DNA from: Guadua angustifolia
Taxonomy: Eukaryota > Streptophyta > Magnoliopsida > Poales > Poaceae
DNA length: 64,000 nucleotides
Direction of reading: 5' to 3'
Assembly: GCA_036346375.1 (NCBI GenBank)
Contig: JAYEVE010000527.1
Coordinates: forward strand, 310,001-374,000
Below, in pieces: positions 34,582-47,685 of this stretch. The stretch's first letter is position 1, and the number at the start of each line of letters is the position of its first letter. The notes below the pieces were generated by a model that was not told where the DNA came from, did not search any database, and worked only from the letters and a program-made list of their open reading frames with translations. Position numbers and translations under genes: made by a program.

Positions 34582-35078
34582 TGTCGGGACCCGAATATGC
34601 AAATCCGGACCCTCTGTGTATTCTGCACTAGTCCAGGATCACGCTAGTGCACACAGGCTAAACAGAATTAAAGTACCACAAACATGCACAACGGAATAAT
34701 AATAAAGTACTTCAAACATGTAAATAAATGGGTTGCACGACCTTATGGTCACCTTACAATAGTTTGCCACGCAGGGCTTACATTAGTCAAAGTATCAGGA
34801 AAATAACAGCAGAAAATAAATACTTGATAAACTAAATACTTCGCCACAGGCAACTGACGAGGCTTGCGTCCTAGTTCTCTGGCTCCTCAACAAACTCCTC
34901 CCAAGCAGGTGTAGACTCCTCCTTTGGTATATTGTTGTTTGCAAGGGTGAGTACACACCGTACTCAACAAGTCATGCACAGAATGTAGTTCTATTACTAC
35001 ATGCATGGCTTCTTACAAAGGAATGGTTCGATTGGTTATTTTGCATTGAATCAACATTTTAACTTATTATTTATTTAG
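34582..35078 (-). mobile_element. LTR-A, left part (interrupted by element B)
   Basis: Starts TGTCGGGACCCG immediately after the target duplication GTCAG. On the minus strand this is the 3' end of a Gypsy-type LTR, the other end being TGTAACATCCC. At 35078 it is broken inside TTATTTATTTAG by element B. A second copy of this half is at 53239-53732, and the other half of the LTR is at 57006-59987. Confidence 0.88.
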
Positions 35079-38000
35079 TGTCGGGACCCGAATATGCAAA
35101 TCCGGACCCTCTGTTTATACTGCACTAGTCCAGGATCACGCTAGTGCACACATGCTCAACATTAGTGAATATCACAATCATACACAACGTAAATAGATAA
35201 AAGACATAATATATTAAATATTATCAGTTGAACGACCTTATGGTCAACTTACATATCAATGTCTCATAAGGCTGAACAACGAATTGAACTGCAGCGGAAT
35301 TGAAGACGTAGATAAACCCCTCAGTATGCCACAGGCAACTGACAAGGCTCGCACCCTAAACATTTGTCCCTCCAAGGTACTCCATTCTTCAGCACTGATG
35401 ATGTTTGTAAGCAAGGGTGAGTACACCAACACGTACTCAACAAGTTGTGCACAGAATGCAAGTCTATCATAGCTATATGCAAGGCTTATTCCAAAGGAAG
35501 GCTAAGTGGTTCATTTGCAACTAAGCAGCATTTGAGAACAAGTACAATATATAGATTGAAATGACAGTAAAACAAATATTAACAAGTAAGTAGATTCAGC
35601 ATTTCTCAAATGAACCAAGTTTCCATCCTAAATCCAAGTTCCATTATCCACATGGCATCCTGCCATCCCATAATTAACAGTTGACAATTTTTAATTAACT
35701 ACCCCTTGACTGTAATTTCCGAGCATTGCTCAATACCGTGAGCACGGCTATCCGAATAGTTTGTACACTCTGCAGAGGTTATGCACTTTACCCACACGAC
35801 ATGATTATCTCTTTAATGCCAAGCTATTAGCACACTTCCTTTGGTATGCCGGCAGAGAATCATGACAAAGCCTTTACAATGCATCCTCTTAACCCAGTGC
35901 TACCCGCTAAGGTTTCAACACTGGAGGGACTGGTTACCACACCCAGGGCCCCCCTCTTGCGCCATATGAGTCACACCGAGCGAGGACTGGTTACCACTAC
36001 TCGGGTCTCACACCACCACGATAGCACTCAAGTTAAGCATTTGCAAATTAGTCAGCTAGGCTGTCCCATTCAAGATATGTGGTTGCAAGTTAGACTCAGG
36101 TCACAGGCTCGCAAGGTTAAGTCCTTAGGATTGATTAAAGCAAGACTTACACATACCCTTTCTCGCCCATCGGGCCCACCCTGGCACACTTGCCCCTGCC
36201 TCTTGCTTCAATCTAAGTGATTACCAAACCCAGTTGATTACCAAGCATCACATGCTACACAATTCAACCTCGTTGTGTGACCTCCTCGCCACCACAACTC
36301 AATCTCTTTGTGTGACCACACATGACACACAAGTTAACATCATTGTTCCATATACCATTAGTCAAGATTATTAAACCATAATTCGTGAACATGTGATGAC
36401 GTAGCATGACTAAGCAAATCTATTCCGATTTAACCATCCATGTCGATTTCATTATTAACCAACTATAGTAACCAATCTAGGGTGACAATGAAGCATGGCA
36501 TACAAATAACAAGGTAGGGTATAATTCAAAGGGTACATTAGCTAAATCCCAACTTATGTTGAAATCATTTATACACATAAAATACCAAGTGATAAAGTAA
36601 ATCAAAATAGCATGCAATCTAATTTATGGGTGCAACATGATCAAAGCACAACTTGCCTTGCTTAAGCTCCTGATATTGCTCCGAAGATTGTACTTGAGAT
36701 AATAATTCCTTCTCCGAAACCTTGCTCAACTCAATGTCTACGCGAATCGAGAGAGAAAAGCAAATAAACACCAAATCCAAAGATCAAATGAACTCAAAAA
36801 TTCAAATAAAAGCTACCATTAGAAAGATCTCAATTTTACAAATTTTTAGGAATTTGATTCACCTCAATCGGAGTTCAAATGCAAAAGTTATTGCAATTTG
36901 AAGTTTGAAAATCCTGAAAATAAACCTTAATTCACAAATCCAATTTTAGCGAATTATTTTTATTAAGAAAATCCGAATTTTCCTGCCTGACTTATACGGA
37001 CAAAACGTGGTGAAATCTAGGTGATAAACTCAATCTAACGATTACGAATAAATCTACTACGTGGCCTAATATCAACTGTGCGACCTAAATCCAATGGTTG
37101 ATATTTAATCTAAGACGCTTACCGATTCCGAAACGACATGAACGAATTCCGCGCGCTCGGTTAAGATCCGACGACTGACGAAGTTCCCGATCGGTGATGA
37201 AACGACGGCGACTTGAATTCACCGGAGACGAAGACGATGGCCTCGGCGACACCTCGGCGTCAGCAGGCTTCGAAATCTTCGACATTCTTTGTGACTTCAC
37301 GACTTTTCTCGGCGACGCGACTTCGCTTCGGCGCTCATGATTTTCTTGCCGCGCTTCTTTCGGGCCACTTGTACTCTTGGCGGCGCCAGACTCCTCGGCG
37401 AAATCGCCGTTCGCCGACGACGACGCTTCGCGACTCCTTTCCTTCGCTCGGTTCTAGCGGCGCTTTGTGCTTTCGGCATTTGGCGATGCCTTTGCGCGAC
37501 TTAAATAGGACCGGCGTCCTATCGCCCGCTCACCGCATGGAAGGTCTTCCGATCCTTACCAAAATCGGTGCCAGTACAAGAGTTTGATCGACACGTTTTC
37601 TCCAGCGAGAGGACTCCATCAGCGTTCGACCCGCCACGCTCGATGGCCCGGCCAGCAGGTGTCCTTCTCCGCAGCAGATACTCCGGCTCCTTGCCAATTC
37701 GACGCCACGCCAGTGTTCGATTTGGCTTACGCCACTGGAGAACTGTTGCCTCGATTTCCAAAACGGCCACACGCTTGTCTCCCGCGGAAAGACTCCAAGC
37801 GGCCGATCGACCGCGTCAACTCCCGCCGGAACGCTCCCATGCTAGCGATTGTTTGGCGACGTCTCAAGTTTTGGAGTTTGGAATCGGCGACGGAGAAACG
37901 GAAATTCTTCGCGGAAAGACTCGACCTTGCTTGATTCGGCGCCACTCACGAGCTAAGCTACGGAGGACTTCCTTTGCTGCATGCTACCATATTCGAATCG

Positions 38001-38334
38001 GCCATGCGTCCGCTCATGCGGTCGACATGCATGCGGTCAACATAATCCGAATCGCCCCAAAAATCGATCACCTATTTCTTAATCCGGTTAAATCAGAGAA
38101 GAGAAAATCTCCAAAATACATCGAGACCCTCTAGCCTCAAATAAAATATTCCTTGGCAACCGTTATTTGAATTTATCTATTTATACTTAGTTTTCAACGA
38201 GGGACAATATACTTTTTAAGATAATCCGAATTAAACCTCGGGAAATTCCAATAAATTCCAGAAGGCTCATAAAAATCATAAATTGCGATGAATTAATATT
38301 TAATACACAAAAAGCCAAAAATTGGGATGTTACA
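35079..38334 (-). repeat. 3' LTR of element B, about 3.26 kb
   Basis: Bounds are TGTCGGGACCCG at 35079 and GGGATGTTACA ending at 38334, giving TGTAACATCCC...GGTCCCGACA on the element's strand. It contains a GC-rich island at 37120-37930 with open but uncharacteristic frames on both strands. The LTR is long for the superfamily but within the range of Tekay-type elements. A second full-length copy is at 53733-57005. Confidence 0.9.
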
Positions 38335-38346
38335 AACCTCCCCCTT
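38335..38346 (-). promoter_or_regulatory. Polypurine tract of element B
   Basis: On the minus strand AAGGGGGAGGTT directly abuts TGTAACATCCC, the start of the 3' LTR. This is the expected plus-strand DNA priming site of an LTR retrotransposon. Confidence 0.9.
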
Positions 38347-40832
38347 AACGGAATCTCGACCCCGAGATTTTAGGGTCAAGCTAGAGAATAGGTTCGAAAA
38401 TTCTTCCTTCAGATCCTCCTGTAATTCGATAGCTTCTAACGGTGTCTGCTCTGCTGACACTCCGAGACATTTCTTAAACTGTGACACACGGAACACATCA
38501 TGGACTCCTGCTAATGGCGGTGGCAACTCCAACCGATATGCAACCTCTCGTCGGCGGCTTAAGATCTTAAATGGTCCCACATTCCTAGGTGCAAGCTCCC
38601 CTTTGACTTGAAACCTTTTCACACCCTTAAGGGAAGTAACCCTAAGATACACGAAATCATTGGGTTCAAAGCTTAAGTCATGATGACGATTGTTGACATA
38701 GTTCTTACCTCGATTGCGCTACTTCCAGTCTTTTCCTGATCATGGCGACTTGTTCCTCAATCTCCCGGAGAATTTCAGGCCCAATACTGAATGCTTCCCT
38801 GTTTCATTCCATCCTTACGAAATATGATAGGCACAACCATATAAGGCTTCAAATGGTGACATTTTGCAAACTTAACCTAATAACTATGGTTATAACCGAT
38901 CTCTGCATATGGCAGACAGTTAACCTAAGACGTAGCGTAAAATATTGCATAAGTTCTCAACATACCCTCTAAAACCTGATTAACTCTTTTCGCTTGGTCA
39001 TCTATGAGTGGATGATATGCGATGCTAAAATTCGATCGGGTTCTTATAGCTCTACGTAACTTGTTCTAAAATCTCGAGATAGATTGGATACCTCTATTGA
39101 ACGTAATCTTCTTAGACACCTAGGCAGATATTAAATCCCTGATAGATCTGCCAAATAATCTTTTGACTATGTAATCCCTAGTAATATGAAATGAGAAATT
39201 TTGGTCAACTAACCAATAATGATTCCTCCGAATTCGTATTTTTTTAGGGTCAATTTACATTAGGAATCCTTTTAATGATCTGCCTCCTATAGGAATCTAT
39301 AATGATTTGCAACGAACCTTTAGATCTCTATTGCATTGTCTTTATTATTATTATTATTATTATTTTATACACATCGCATCGAGTATCACATCCAATAGTT
39401 TCACTCTTCACCTTAGATCACCAAAACCCTCCTTTCAGATCTTGATTTTTGTACTGCGTTTTCCCCTTGATCTTCATGTGACCCAATCTCCTAATGTTGG
39501 TTTCATTTTCCAAGACTCTATGAAACTTTGTCGAATGACTTCTAGTTTCAGTCTCTCAAATTCTTTGCATAATTTTGGTTAACTGCTTTTTATTAACATA
39601 TCCGCACTGTGGCCTTATAACTCAAACGTTGACTACCACATTAACTTTACTGAAATGCCTATGGATTCTGATACTAGACTCTTTGATCCTTTCCAACTAT
39701 TATCTTCGTCCTATATTAAGGTTGGACTGAGTAAATACATGTATATTCTTAAGGCTCATATTTATTTTCAATGAGATAGTGACATTATTTTTCCGTGTGC
39801 ACTACAACGACTAACTCCAAGTCATACGTAGGGTAATTTCAACTGCCTCATTATTTAAGCAACAACATTGGTTCACTTCTCAAATTATGTCTAGAAACAC
39901 CATCCTTATATATTGAAACTACTCCGCACAGCTAGTAATACTAACACATGCGTTTTAATAGTAACCGCTCTTTCAACTTCCGAAACTCTTTTTGTTACTC
40001 CGGTGTCCATGCATCTCTTTTTTCTTAACATTCGTATAAAAGATCTATCTATTGTCGAAAAACTTTCATATGAACCAGTGGCATTATCTTATTACTTCTA
40101 GAACTTCAAATCTAGGTGACGAACTTTGGTTGCTTCCTATGTAACACAACTTCTACCTTACTTGGTTCAATAATAACTCCTTTAGCAGTCTTTATATGAC
40201 CTAGGATTTCGACCATTTTACTTCCGGAATTCACACTAGTTGAACTTAGCATATGATTACTACTCTTGCAATCTTTCTGAATCAATCTAACATGTTCTGC
40301 ATGATCTTTTCTTATCTTAGGGTATACTAGATTGTCATCAACCATGAATTTATCAATTACTCCATAAATATCTTACTTATCATTTTCATTAGATATGCGG
40401 GTCATCAGTTAATTCAGGAGATTTAGCCAAAACTTATATCGTTCATGTAGAGAGCGCAATCTTAGAAACATCCTTCCCCTGATTCCTAAATTATGATAGC
40501 CTAAGCGAAATTTTGTCCTAAAGAAATTCCAACTCTCTTCTAAACTGTCCAATCATGTTGTCGATCCTGATATTGGATACTTGTTTTTGACCCTTTCTTT
40601 ATTTAAAGCATGATTCATTGCACTTTTTCGATCTTCTATTTTCCTTTTTGTTAACCACAAATAACGCATTATGCTTCCTCAAAACTCTTTCTAGTAATTC
40701 TTCGTCATGCCTTTCCATTTTCCATTAATTCATTAGAACCATTTGACATTGTCTTTTCATTATTGGGTTGTATCAGGCACTAATTCGCTCACGATCTTGA
40801 TATTCTTGATATGACGCATGCTAGACAATTTC
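38335..40832 (-). pseudogene. Decayed pol (RT, RNase H, integrase) of element B
   Basis: Read leftwards from 40832. A reverse-transcriptase palm segment at 40345-40112 has MVDDNLVYPKIRKDHAEHVR, whose VDD corresponds to the catalytic YxDD-type motif, followed by EILGHIKTAKGV. The RNase H side follows with a WTPE-type motif near 39990. The integrase C-terminus lies at 38800-38380: RKRLEVAQSR, LSFEPNDFVYLRVTSLKG, APRNVGPFKILSRRREVAY and PPPLAGVHDVFRVSQFKKCL. Most of the integrase core cannot be read because of stops and frame changes, and no protease was recognised. The only long open piece is the last 119 codons. LTR-C interrupts upstream pol at 40833. Confidence 0.82.
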
Positions 40833-43800
40833 TGTCGTGCCCCGAATTTGCAAATCCGGACACTCTGTGTATTCTGCACTAGTCCAAGATCGCGCTAGTG
40901 CACACAAAGCAAACAGGATAATATACCACAACATACACAATGAATGATAAATAAAGTACATCAATCATGTATATAAACGAGTTGTACGACCATATGGTCC
41001 CTTACAATAGTTTGCCACGCAGGGCTTACAATGATCAGAGTAAATAATTCAACAGCGGAAATTAAACGTCATGGTGATCCATCTTCGCCACAGGCGCTCT
41101 GACAGAGGCTTGCTCCCTAGTTCTCTGGCCCTCCAGTATACTCCTCTTTCCACGCTGGTGTAGACTTCTCTTCTGGTAAAATTTTGCCCACAAGGGTGAG
41201 TACACACCGTACTCAACAAGTCATGCACAGAATGCAGTTCTATTACTACATGCATGGCTTGTTACAAAGGAATGGCTCAATTGGTTATTTTGCATTGCAT
41301 CAATATTTTGAATTATTATTTATTTAGATTAAAAGCAAGAGAACTTTAATAGTATAATAAGTTTCTCAATTGTTTTTCACATTATTTTGGACACACGGTC
41401 CTTAATCAACTTCCATCATTAACTCGCACACGACCTTCCACCCCATTTTATTTTTAAAACACTACCCCTGACCTGTAATCCCGAGCATTGTCGAAGACGT
41501 GGACTCGGCTATTCTAATAGTTTTACACTCGCAGAGGTTGTACACTTTACCCACAAGATATAATCAACTCACCACGTCAGCCGTGAATCGCCATACAATA
41601 GTATGCGAATGAGTGATCATAACAAAGCCTTTCGAAACTTCTATCTCCACCTAGGAACCTCTCGTGTTGCCTCCACTATCACTTCCCTCACAGAGCAAGT
41701 ATAGGGCCGATTTAACACCGTTGGATAGGGTACCAAGTCAGTAGCAGCACGCTCCCCGCATGATTACCCACTTGTAACTGCCACACCGAGGTATCCAAGG
41801 TAAGATATCAGAATCCTACTAAACTAGGTCTGTCCCATACGAGACATGTGGTTGTACGGGTGACTCAGGTCAAAGGCTTGCAAGGTAAGGTCTTTAACTG
41901 ACCAAGGCAAGACATCCTTCTCTCACATTTTGGCACATAGCCCTCACAACACTCAACCCACCCCCAATTGCCACGAAGGCCCACCTGGCACGAAGCCTCG
42001 GTCCACTTGCCCCAGTCGAAATCATTTCCCTTCCCAAGTTGATCATTGTGCAACACATGCCAACAACAACTCAACATCCATATGGAACCACACAGGCCTC
42101 CATATATCAACATCATCGTGTGGCAACACATCACACCATTTCAAAATTCATTGCATATTCCATTAATCAATATTGACCTTTGTATTTTAAATGATTATTC
42201 ACGGTATATGCAAAGCTAAGCAACTATTCACGGTCTAGCCTCCCGTGTTGGCACAATATTATCAACCAATTAGTATTACCAAACTTAGGTTATCAAAGGA
42301 ATCATGGCATACAAATATTAATAACAAGGTGGCAATAACAATTAGGTTGATTAGCTAATTCACCCAAATTATTTAAATCCATTTTTAATTGAATTAGCAT
42401 GCATAGTTTGAATCAAAATACATTTTCAAAACTTAGGATCAAAATGGTCAAAGCACAACTTGCCTGGCCCTTGCTATCTTTATTATTCTTTACTCTTTAT
42501 CTTTGACTCTGGATCTTCGATCTTCAATCTTTACTTCCTTGATCTTCAGCTTCTTTGAATGACTTCCGGATAACGCGTCTAACGATAAACAAACACAAAT
42601 ACAACAAAACTCAAAAGGCAAATCAAGTAAACTCTAAATTAAGAACGAATAGCATTAGGTACAATGGTTTAGATGAAATTAGGAACTTGAATGGATTAGG
42701 TTGGAGGTTAGACAAAAGAGAACGGGCTTTCGGAAAATACGCCGAAGAGAAAGATTAATAACTGGGAAAGAAGGAATAGTATTCCGAAGAATATTTCCTT
42801 TGAAGTTGCTATCTTGATTAGACAGACAATGACATGTGGCTCTCGATCCATAGACCGGGTCCACGATGATACGTTAGTTCGCCATGAACTAAGCAGAGCT
42901 CGAGGTTGACTTTCGTTGACTAAGTAGATACACAATCAAACAAAAGAAAGATAAGCTGATAGATTAGATATGACACATGATCAATGGTCTAGCGACCAAG
43001 ACCACGAATGAATTATAGGTTAATGGCAGATTAGATTTTCAAGGATAAGACAAGAACGGATGGGATCGACATCCACTACGGTTCGATCCGGAAGTTGGTC
43101 TTACATCGGGGATGGAACTTGACGACAATGAGGCGGTGATGACAGGAATACAAGGCTGAACTCAACGTGATGAGCTAGATCACAATAAAGCGATAGAAAA
43201 GGTGATGACATTGCACTAGGGCTTTCACTTGCATGCACCTATGCGATGACAGCGATACAATGAGAGCAAAGCGTTAACAACGGGACGTTAACGACAGAAC
43301 GTTAATAATGAAACATTAACGGCAAAACGTTAACGACGGAACGTTAACGATGGAACGTTAACGGCGAAACGTTAACGGCGGAACGTTAACGATGGAACGT
43401 TAACGGCGGAACGTTAACGGCGGAACGTTAACGGCGGAACGTTAACGGCGAAACGTTAACGGCGGAACGTTAACGGCGAAGGTGAAGCGATGACAGGTAG
43501 GTTTTAGATTAAGGCTTTGACGGCAAATGGAGACCAAATGAACTCGAAGGATGGCCAAAACAGTAGGGTAACGACCCATCGACGGGAGGACTCGCCAAAG
43601 CGAACTAGGATGTTTAGCGACAAAAGCGATGCACGGCGGCGACGAAACCGACGGCGAAAAGAATATTAAAATTTTCGGACAGTGGAATAGCAAAGGTAGG
43701 GTGAGCACGGTGTAGAACGCGGTGATACGAACTCAACGGTATAGGCGAATTTGGCGGCGACCCACGAATTAATCATAAAGCTGCCGATTAATTTATTCAT

Positions 43801-45689
43801 GACTAATAGATGTAATAGCCATAACTACTAGAATAATGAATGAAAAATTACAAAAATATTCAGAGAGCCTACTGAGATCCTAGAACACGATATGACGTGA
43901 AGAGATCGGATTTTACCTTCGGATCAACGGGAACGCGCGCGAAGTTTTCTCACTGTTCGCAACGCATCGATCGGAGAAAAGAATTTTCTCGCCAAAATCA
44001 CGAGGTCAAAACCATGGGTTAGGGTAAGCACCATGTAGGGTACATCAAGATAAGTCTACCATAAACAATTCACGGCCAAACTCGTAAAAACGAGGGAGAA
44101 CGGGCTCCGGCAAGATTTGATCTTTGGGCGGCCATAACTTTTGATCCAGTGAATAAAATTGCACCAAATTTGGATGGAAGACAGAGGGTACCTTGAGGCA
44201 TGACGTGACATAGACGGATCTTGAAAAGAGTCGACGAGTTGACGGAGAACGCGATGCCAAAACAGGCCGACGTTGGGGGCGGCGCGGACGGCTCGGGGCG
44301 CCGGCGGTGCTCTGTTTGGAATCTTCCAAAACTGTTTCACAGGGGTGTTGCAACCATCATGGGGGTGCTCCACAAGAAATTTGAGGATGAACGGAGTTCG
44401 GGAGCGTCCGGTAGAGCTCGACGAAGTTCTCACCGGAGTTGGGGAAGAAGGCTTGCCGAGGGAGATCCGTTGTGATTATGAAGCTGAGCTTTGAGTATGA
44501 TGTGGGGAATAAGTATAGGCGTCTAGGGTTCAATTTTCAGCTAAAAGGAGCAATAGATCAACGGGAAAAGCTCGCCGGAGTTGGGAAAGAAATCGGTGGC
44601 CGAAGGTGCTCCGGTAGGTTTTTGCAAAATCTGATTTTACTGGAGGTAGAGGACAATAAGAGGAAGCTCTGGTAAAAATTGCAGATCAAAATATGTTCGG
44701 GAGTAACCAGGAGAGATCACCGAAGTTTTCGCCGGAGTTGAAAATAATGGCTCCGCAGGGAGATCCAGAACTCCGATGGGGAAAATTCCAATTGGGTTGT
44801 AAAGAGGACGTATGTAAGAATCTGTGGTTTAATTTATAGGGTAATCGGACCAGCGGATCATCAGAAAACGCTCGCCGGAGTTATGACTGGAAACTGACTA
44901 AAACTGCCGTAATTACTGTAGTGTTACTGTTTATTTAATCCGAAAATCAATAACCGTTCAAGAAAAATCGAAATAAATGTCAAAAAGCTGTTAAAAATTC
45001 CGAGAAAAATCTAGAACGTCACCCACAGCCCTAGTAACACAAATAAAATATTATTATATAAAATAATGATTTTATTCATATACAATAAATACTTTTATAT
45101 TGTTTTTAATATCTTTTAATTTAGAAAATACTAAAACAACCCCAAAAATTCTAAGAAAATTTAGGGAGTTTAATTAGGACATTTTGAGATCAACTAAAAT
45201 ATTTTGGTACCACCAAATATTTTATTTTTATATCAACATATATTTTTATTTTGTTAAAGCTTTAGAAAGGCTTTAGAAAATATATAATTTGATAATTGTA
45301 AGAAATTTCACAGAAATTCCCTTAGGTTTACATATATTAATTATGATAGTTTTAGCAAAACCAAATCTTTTATTTTTTTCTCCAAACTATATTTTTAATT
45401 GATGAGACTTTTGGAAAGGTTTTGAAATCGATTTTAACAAATAATGGGAAATTCTCCAAGTTCCTTGTGATATTTTTTAAATTAATTCAAACTTAAATAG
45501 AGTTTTTATTTTTTTAAGGAAATAGTTTTAAGTTTTTTCTAAAAAATAGGCAAAAGTCTTTTTCTTTTGAACTCTAGAGAAATCCAGAAAATAAAAAGGA
45601 GACAAATAACTTGAGACAAGCGATAAAAATAATAATTTAAAATATAATTTTTTTATCCTATTTTTGAAATGAAATTTTGGGATGTTACA
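40833..45689 (-). mobile_element. Solo LTR-C, 4.86 kb, inserted in pol of element B
   Basis: Starts TGTCGTGCCCCG and ends GGGATGTTACA, with a perfect 5-bp target duplication ATTTC at 40828-40832 and 45690-45694. Its left 500 bases resemble LTR-A, with GGGTGAGTACACACCGTACT and the CGCAGAGGTTGTACACTTTA phrase, so it is a related but longer LTR. There is no internal region. Frames inside it are unremarkable. It is younger than element B, into which it inserted. Confidence 0.92.
43270..43483. repeat. 14-bp palindromic minisatellite in LTR-C
   Basis: About fifteen head-to-tail copies of a 14-base unit, consensus GAACGTTAACGGCG with GACG/GATG/AAC variants. Each unit contains the palindrome CGTTAACG. 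The array occurs in LTR-C and in neither LTR-A nor LTR-B, so it adds LTR-specific length. Confidence 0.93.
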
Positions 45690-45694
45690 ATTTC

Positions 45695-45976
45695 TTAGGG
45701 AATATATCAAAGTATTTTCTGACATTTGGCGCATCTTCTAATTGGCAAATTCCACACCATTTCCCGTGCATCATTTTTAGATGAACCCTTAACATCAAAT
45801 TATTCTTAGAGACATCTAACTAATTAGTTTATATTATTGCTCTTTATTCCAATACTCCGTATACCAATGTATTAACCAATTCGGCTTTATTTCTTTTGGG
45901 AAAGGCAACCTTACATGAAATTTATCACTAATCCCTTTATTTTACAAGTAGGGTTACAACATTGTACTAAGTAAAT
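45695..45976 (-). other. Element B internal sequence between LTR-C and gag
   Basis: No frame was recognised. The stretch follows the gag-like stop codon and should contain the start of pol, but protease or reverse-transcriptase motifs cannot be read in it. Much of the N-terminal pol region appears to be absent. Confidence 0.5.
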
Positions 45977-47146
45977 TCATGGCTCCTGACTTCCTTGATT
46001 TAGCATTGGCGCTGGGGCTTCAACAGGGGCGGAGTTAGAATTGACTTGAACCGACGTGATCGCTTTCCTTTGAGGGCACTCAAAGTGCTCAAGCTTGCGG
46101 CAATTATAGCAAAGTCTAGGGTGAACTTCCTTTCTTGAGCATTCGTTGATTGGAATAGTGTCTTTACCTAGACGTCTTTTCTTCCATTGGTTCTCTCGGC
46201 AATTTTCTCTTACAACCTCACCGCTTGCTCTTGGCGTTATGTACCGGACTGAGGTAACTTCTGGTATGTCCATGGCTGAAGGAAATACTTGTCTTCTCTG
46301 TGGACAACGATTAGCGTAATGGCCTCTTCTGTGACAGTTATAGCACTCTATGCTGCTCTTCTTGTGATCCCTTACTTGTTGACTCACATCACATCCTCTA
46401 GCAAGACAACCTTCTTCCCCATGCAAGAGACCCTTGTGGGTGATGGCCTTCTTGGTTTCTGATGAAAGTTGATGAGGTTTTGAAGACTGCGTTTTTAATT
46501 CTCCAGGCGACATATCCTGGGCAGCTAACTCTCCCCTTCTTATTGATAATTCTCGAGCGACTAGGGTCCGTAGATTCTTCCGTTGATGTTGTATCACTGC
46601 GGTAACTATCGGGTCTAGGGGACATTGAGGTGGACAGTGATCTCGACCTTCACAAAGGTAACATGTGATGTTGCCCATAGGACATTCTCCAGGAGAATGG
46701 CTTCCTTCACAACTGGAGCAATTGATCGCATGCTCGTCTGCGGTATGTCCTATCTCTCCACAGCGAATGCATGCACGATCCTTTAACTTGTCTAGCTGTC
46801 CAGATCTCGAACGAGGTACATTGGGGGTATTCTTCTTTGAATTGATTATGGCCATATCATTCTCAGTGATATTTTGTATTTGTTTCGTCATTACTTGCAT
46901 CAACTGAGTCTGAGCGGCCAAAAACTCCTTGAAGCTCTGCATATCTATCGGTATTGATGGTTGAGGAACTAATCCATCCTTAGAGTTTCCACTGAGATGG
47001 CTTCCACTTTTACTAGCTCCATTGTTATCACTATTCTGAACCATCTGCTTGATTACCTCAAGGGTTAGGGAAACGAAATTAGCATAGATAAGGAGCAAGA
47101 ATCCTAATACAGGGGAGATAGGTTTTAACCTTAATAACTTGAACAA
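45977..47146 (-). CDS. Gag-like multi-zinc-knuckle ORF of element B
   Basis: An open frame of 389 codons, the longest in the window. Residues 1-33 are hydrophobic and may be intron sequence: a CCCTTGAG/GT boundary at about residue 30 suggests the real start is MVQNSDNNGASKSG. Residues 70-90 (QSFKEFLAAQTQLMQ) resemble the conserved stretch ahead of plant Gypsy gag. Knuckle-like motifs follow: CIRCGEIGHTADEH (125-138), CSSCEGSHSPGEC, CYLCEGRDHCPPQC, a canonical CYNCHRRGHYANRC and a shortened CYNCRKLEHFEC near the end. The capsid (retrotrans_gag) domain that normally lies between the N-terminal motif and the knuckles is not visible. Likely role: nucleic-acid binding in the virus-like particle or as a derived RNA-binding protein. 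It stays open although pol is decayed. The start codon is uncertain. Confidence 0.72.
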   Translation of the reverse strand: MFKLLRLKPISPVLGFLLLIYANFVSLTLEVIKQMVQNSDNNGASKSGSHLSGNSKDGLVPQPSIPIDMQSFKEFLAAQTQLMQVMTKQIQNITENDMAIINSKKNTPNVPRSRSGQLDKLKDRACIRCGEIGHTADEHAINCSSCEGSHSPGECPMGNITCYLCEGRDHCPPQCPLDPIVTAVIQHQRKNLRTLVARELSIRRGELAAQDMSPGELKTQSSKPHQLSSETKKAITHKGLLHGEEGCLARGCDVSQQVRDHKKSSIECYNCHRRGHYANRCPQRRQVFPSAMDIPEVTSVRYITPRASGEVVRENCRENQWKKRRLGKDTIPINECSRKEVHPRLCYNCRKLEHFECPQRKAITSVQVNSNSAPVEAPAPMLNQGSQEP

Positions 47147-47685
47147 TCAATATTAGTAACTTGGTATGGCTGCTTATATAAGCCTAAAAGCTTTGCAACA
47201 CATACTGCACACTCAGCAATCAAGAAAAACCAATTCAACCTAAACACACAAAACTACCGTCTACATGGGCGACACTCCTATCTTAGCAACGCGACTCCCA
47301 CACATGAGCCCCAATTGGCTACTTGAAGCACTGAGTCTTCTAGCTCTTGAAACGCTTCATTGTTCTGCTCCTCCATGAGCTTGATGATTCTTCCCTTCAT
47401 GATCCTTATGGTAGCAGCAGGTACTCGATATCATCTCCTAAAGTGTGGTATATCGTTTTTCTAATCAAGACAACTCAGGTAAGATTTTAACCCAATTCAG
47501 CGGAGGTAAGAGAAAGATATTTCAGCAAAGGGAGGGGAAAGAATTTGGATCAGGACAGAGATGGAAGGATGAGATAAGTCGAGAACACAATATTCTTCTG
47601 GGTTAGGTCTTTTAATTTAGAAAATAATTTTGAAGGACCTATAGAGACGACCAACTATCTAGGGTCAAGACCAACAGACAGTATG
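47147..47685 (-). other. Leader of element B between primer site and gag
   Basis: Untranslated leader. It contains a 40-codon frame at 47400-47278 beginning MKGRIIKLMEEQNNEAF, acidic and helical in look, which may be an upstream exon of the gag-like protein or chance. No other feature was recognised. Confidence 0.5.

Noticed and set aside
43270..43483. CRISPR-like array
   Set aside because: Fourteen-base head-to-tail units without spacers; a eukaryotic minisatellite inside an LTR.
45977..47146. Host CCHC zinc-finger gene
   Set aside because: The ORF lies between a retrotransposon primer-binding site and pol in the right orientation, so it is the gag-position protein of element B.
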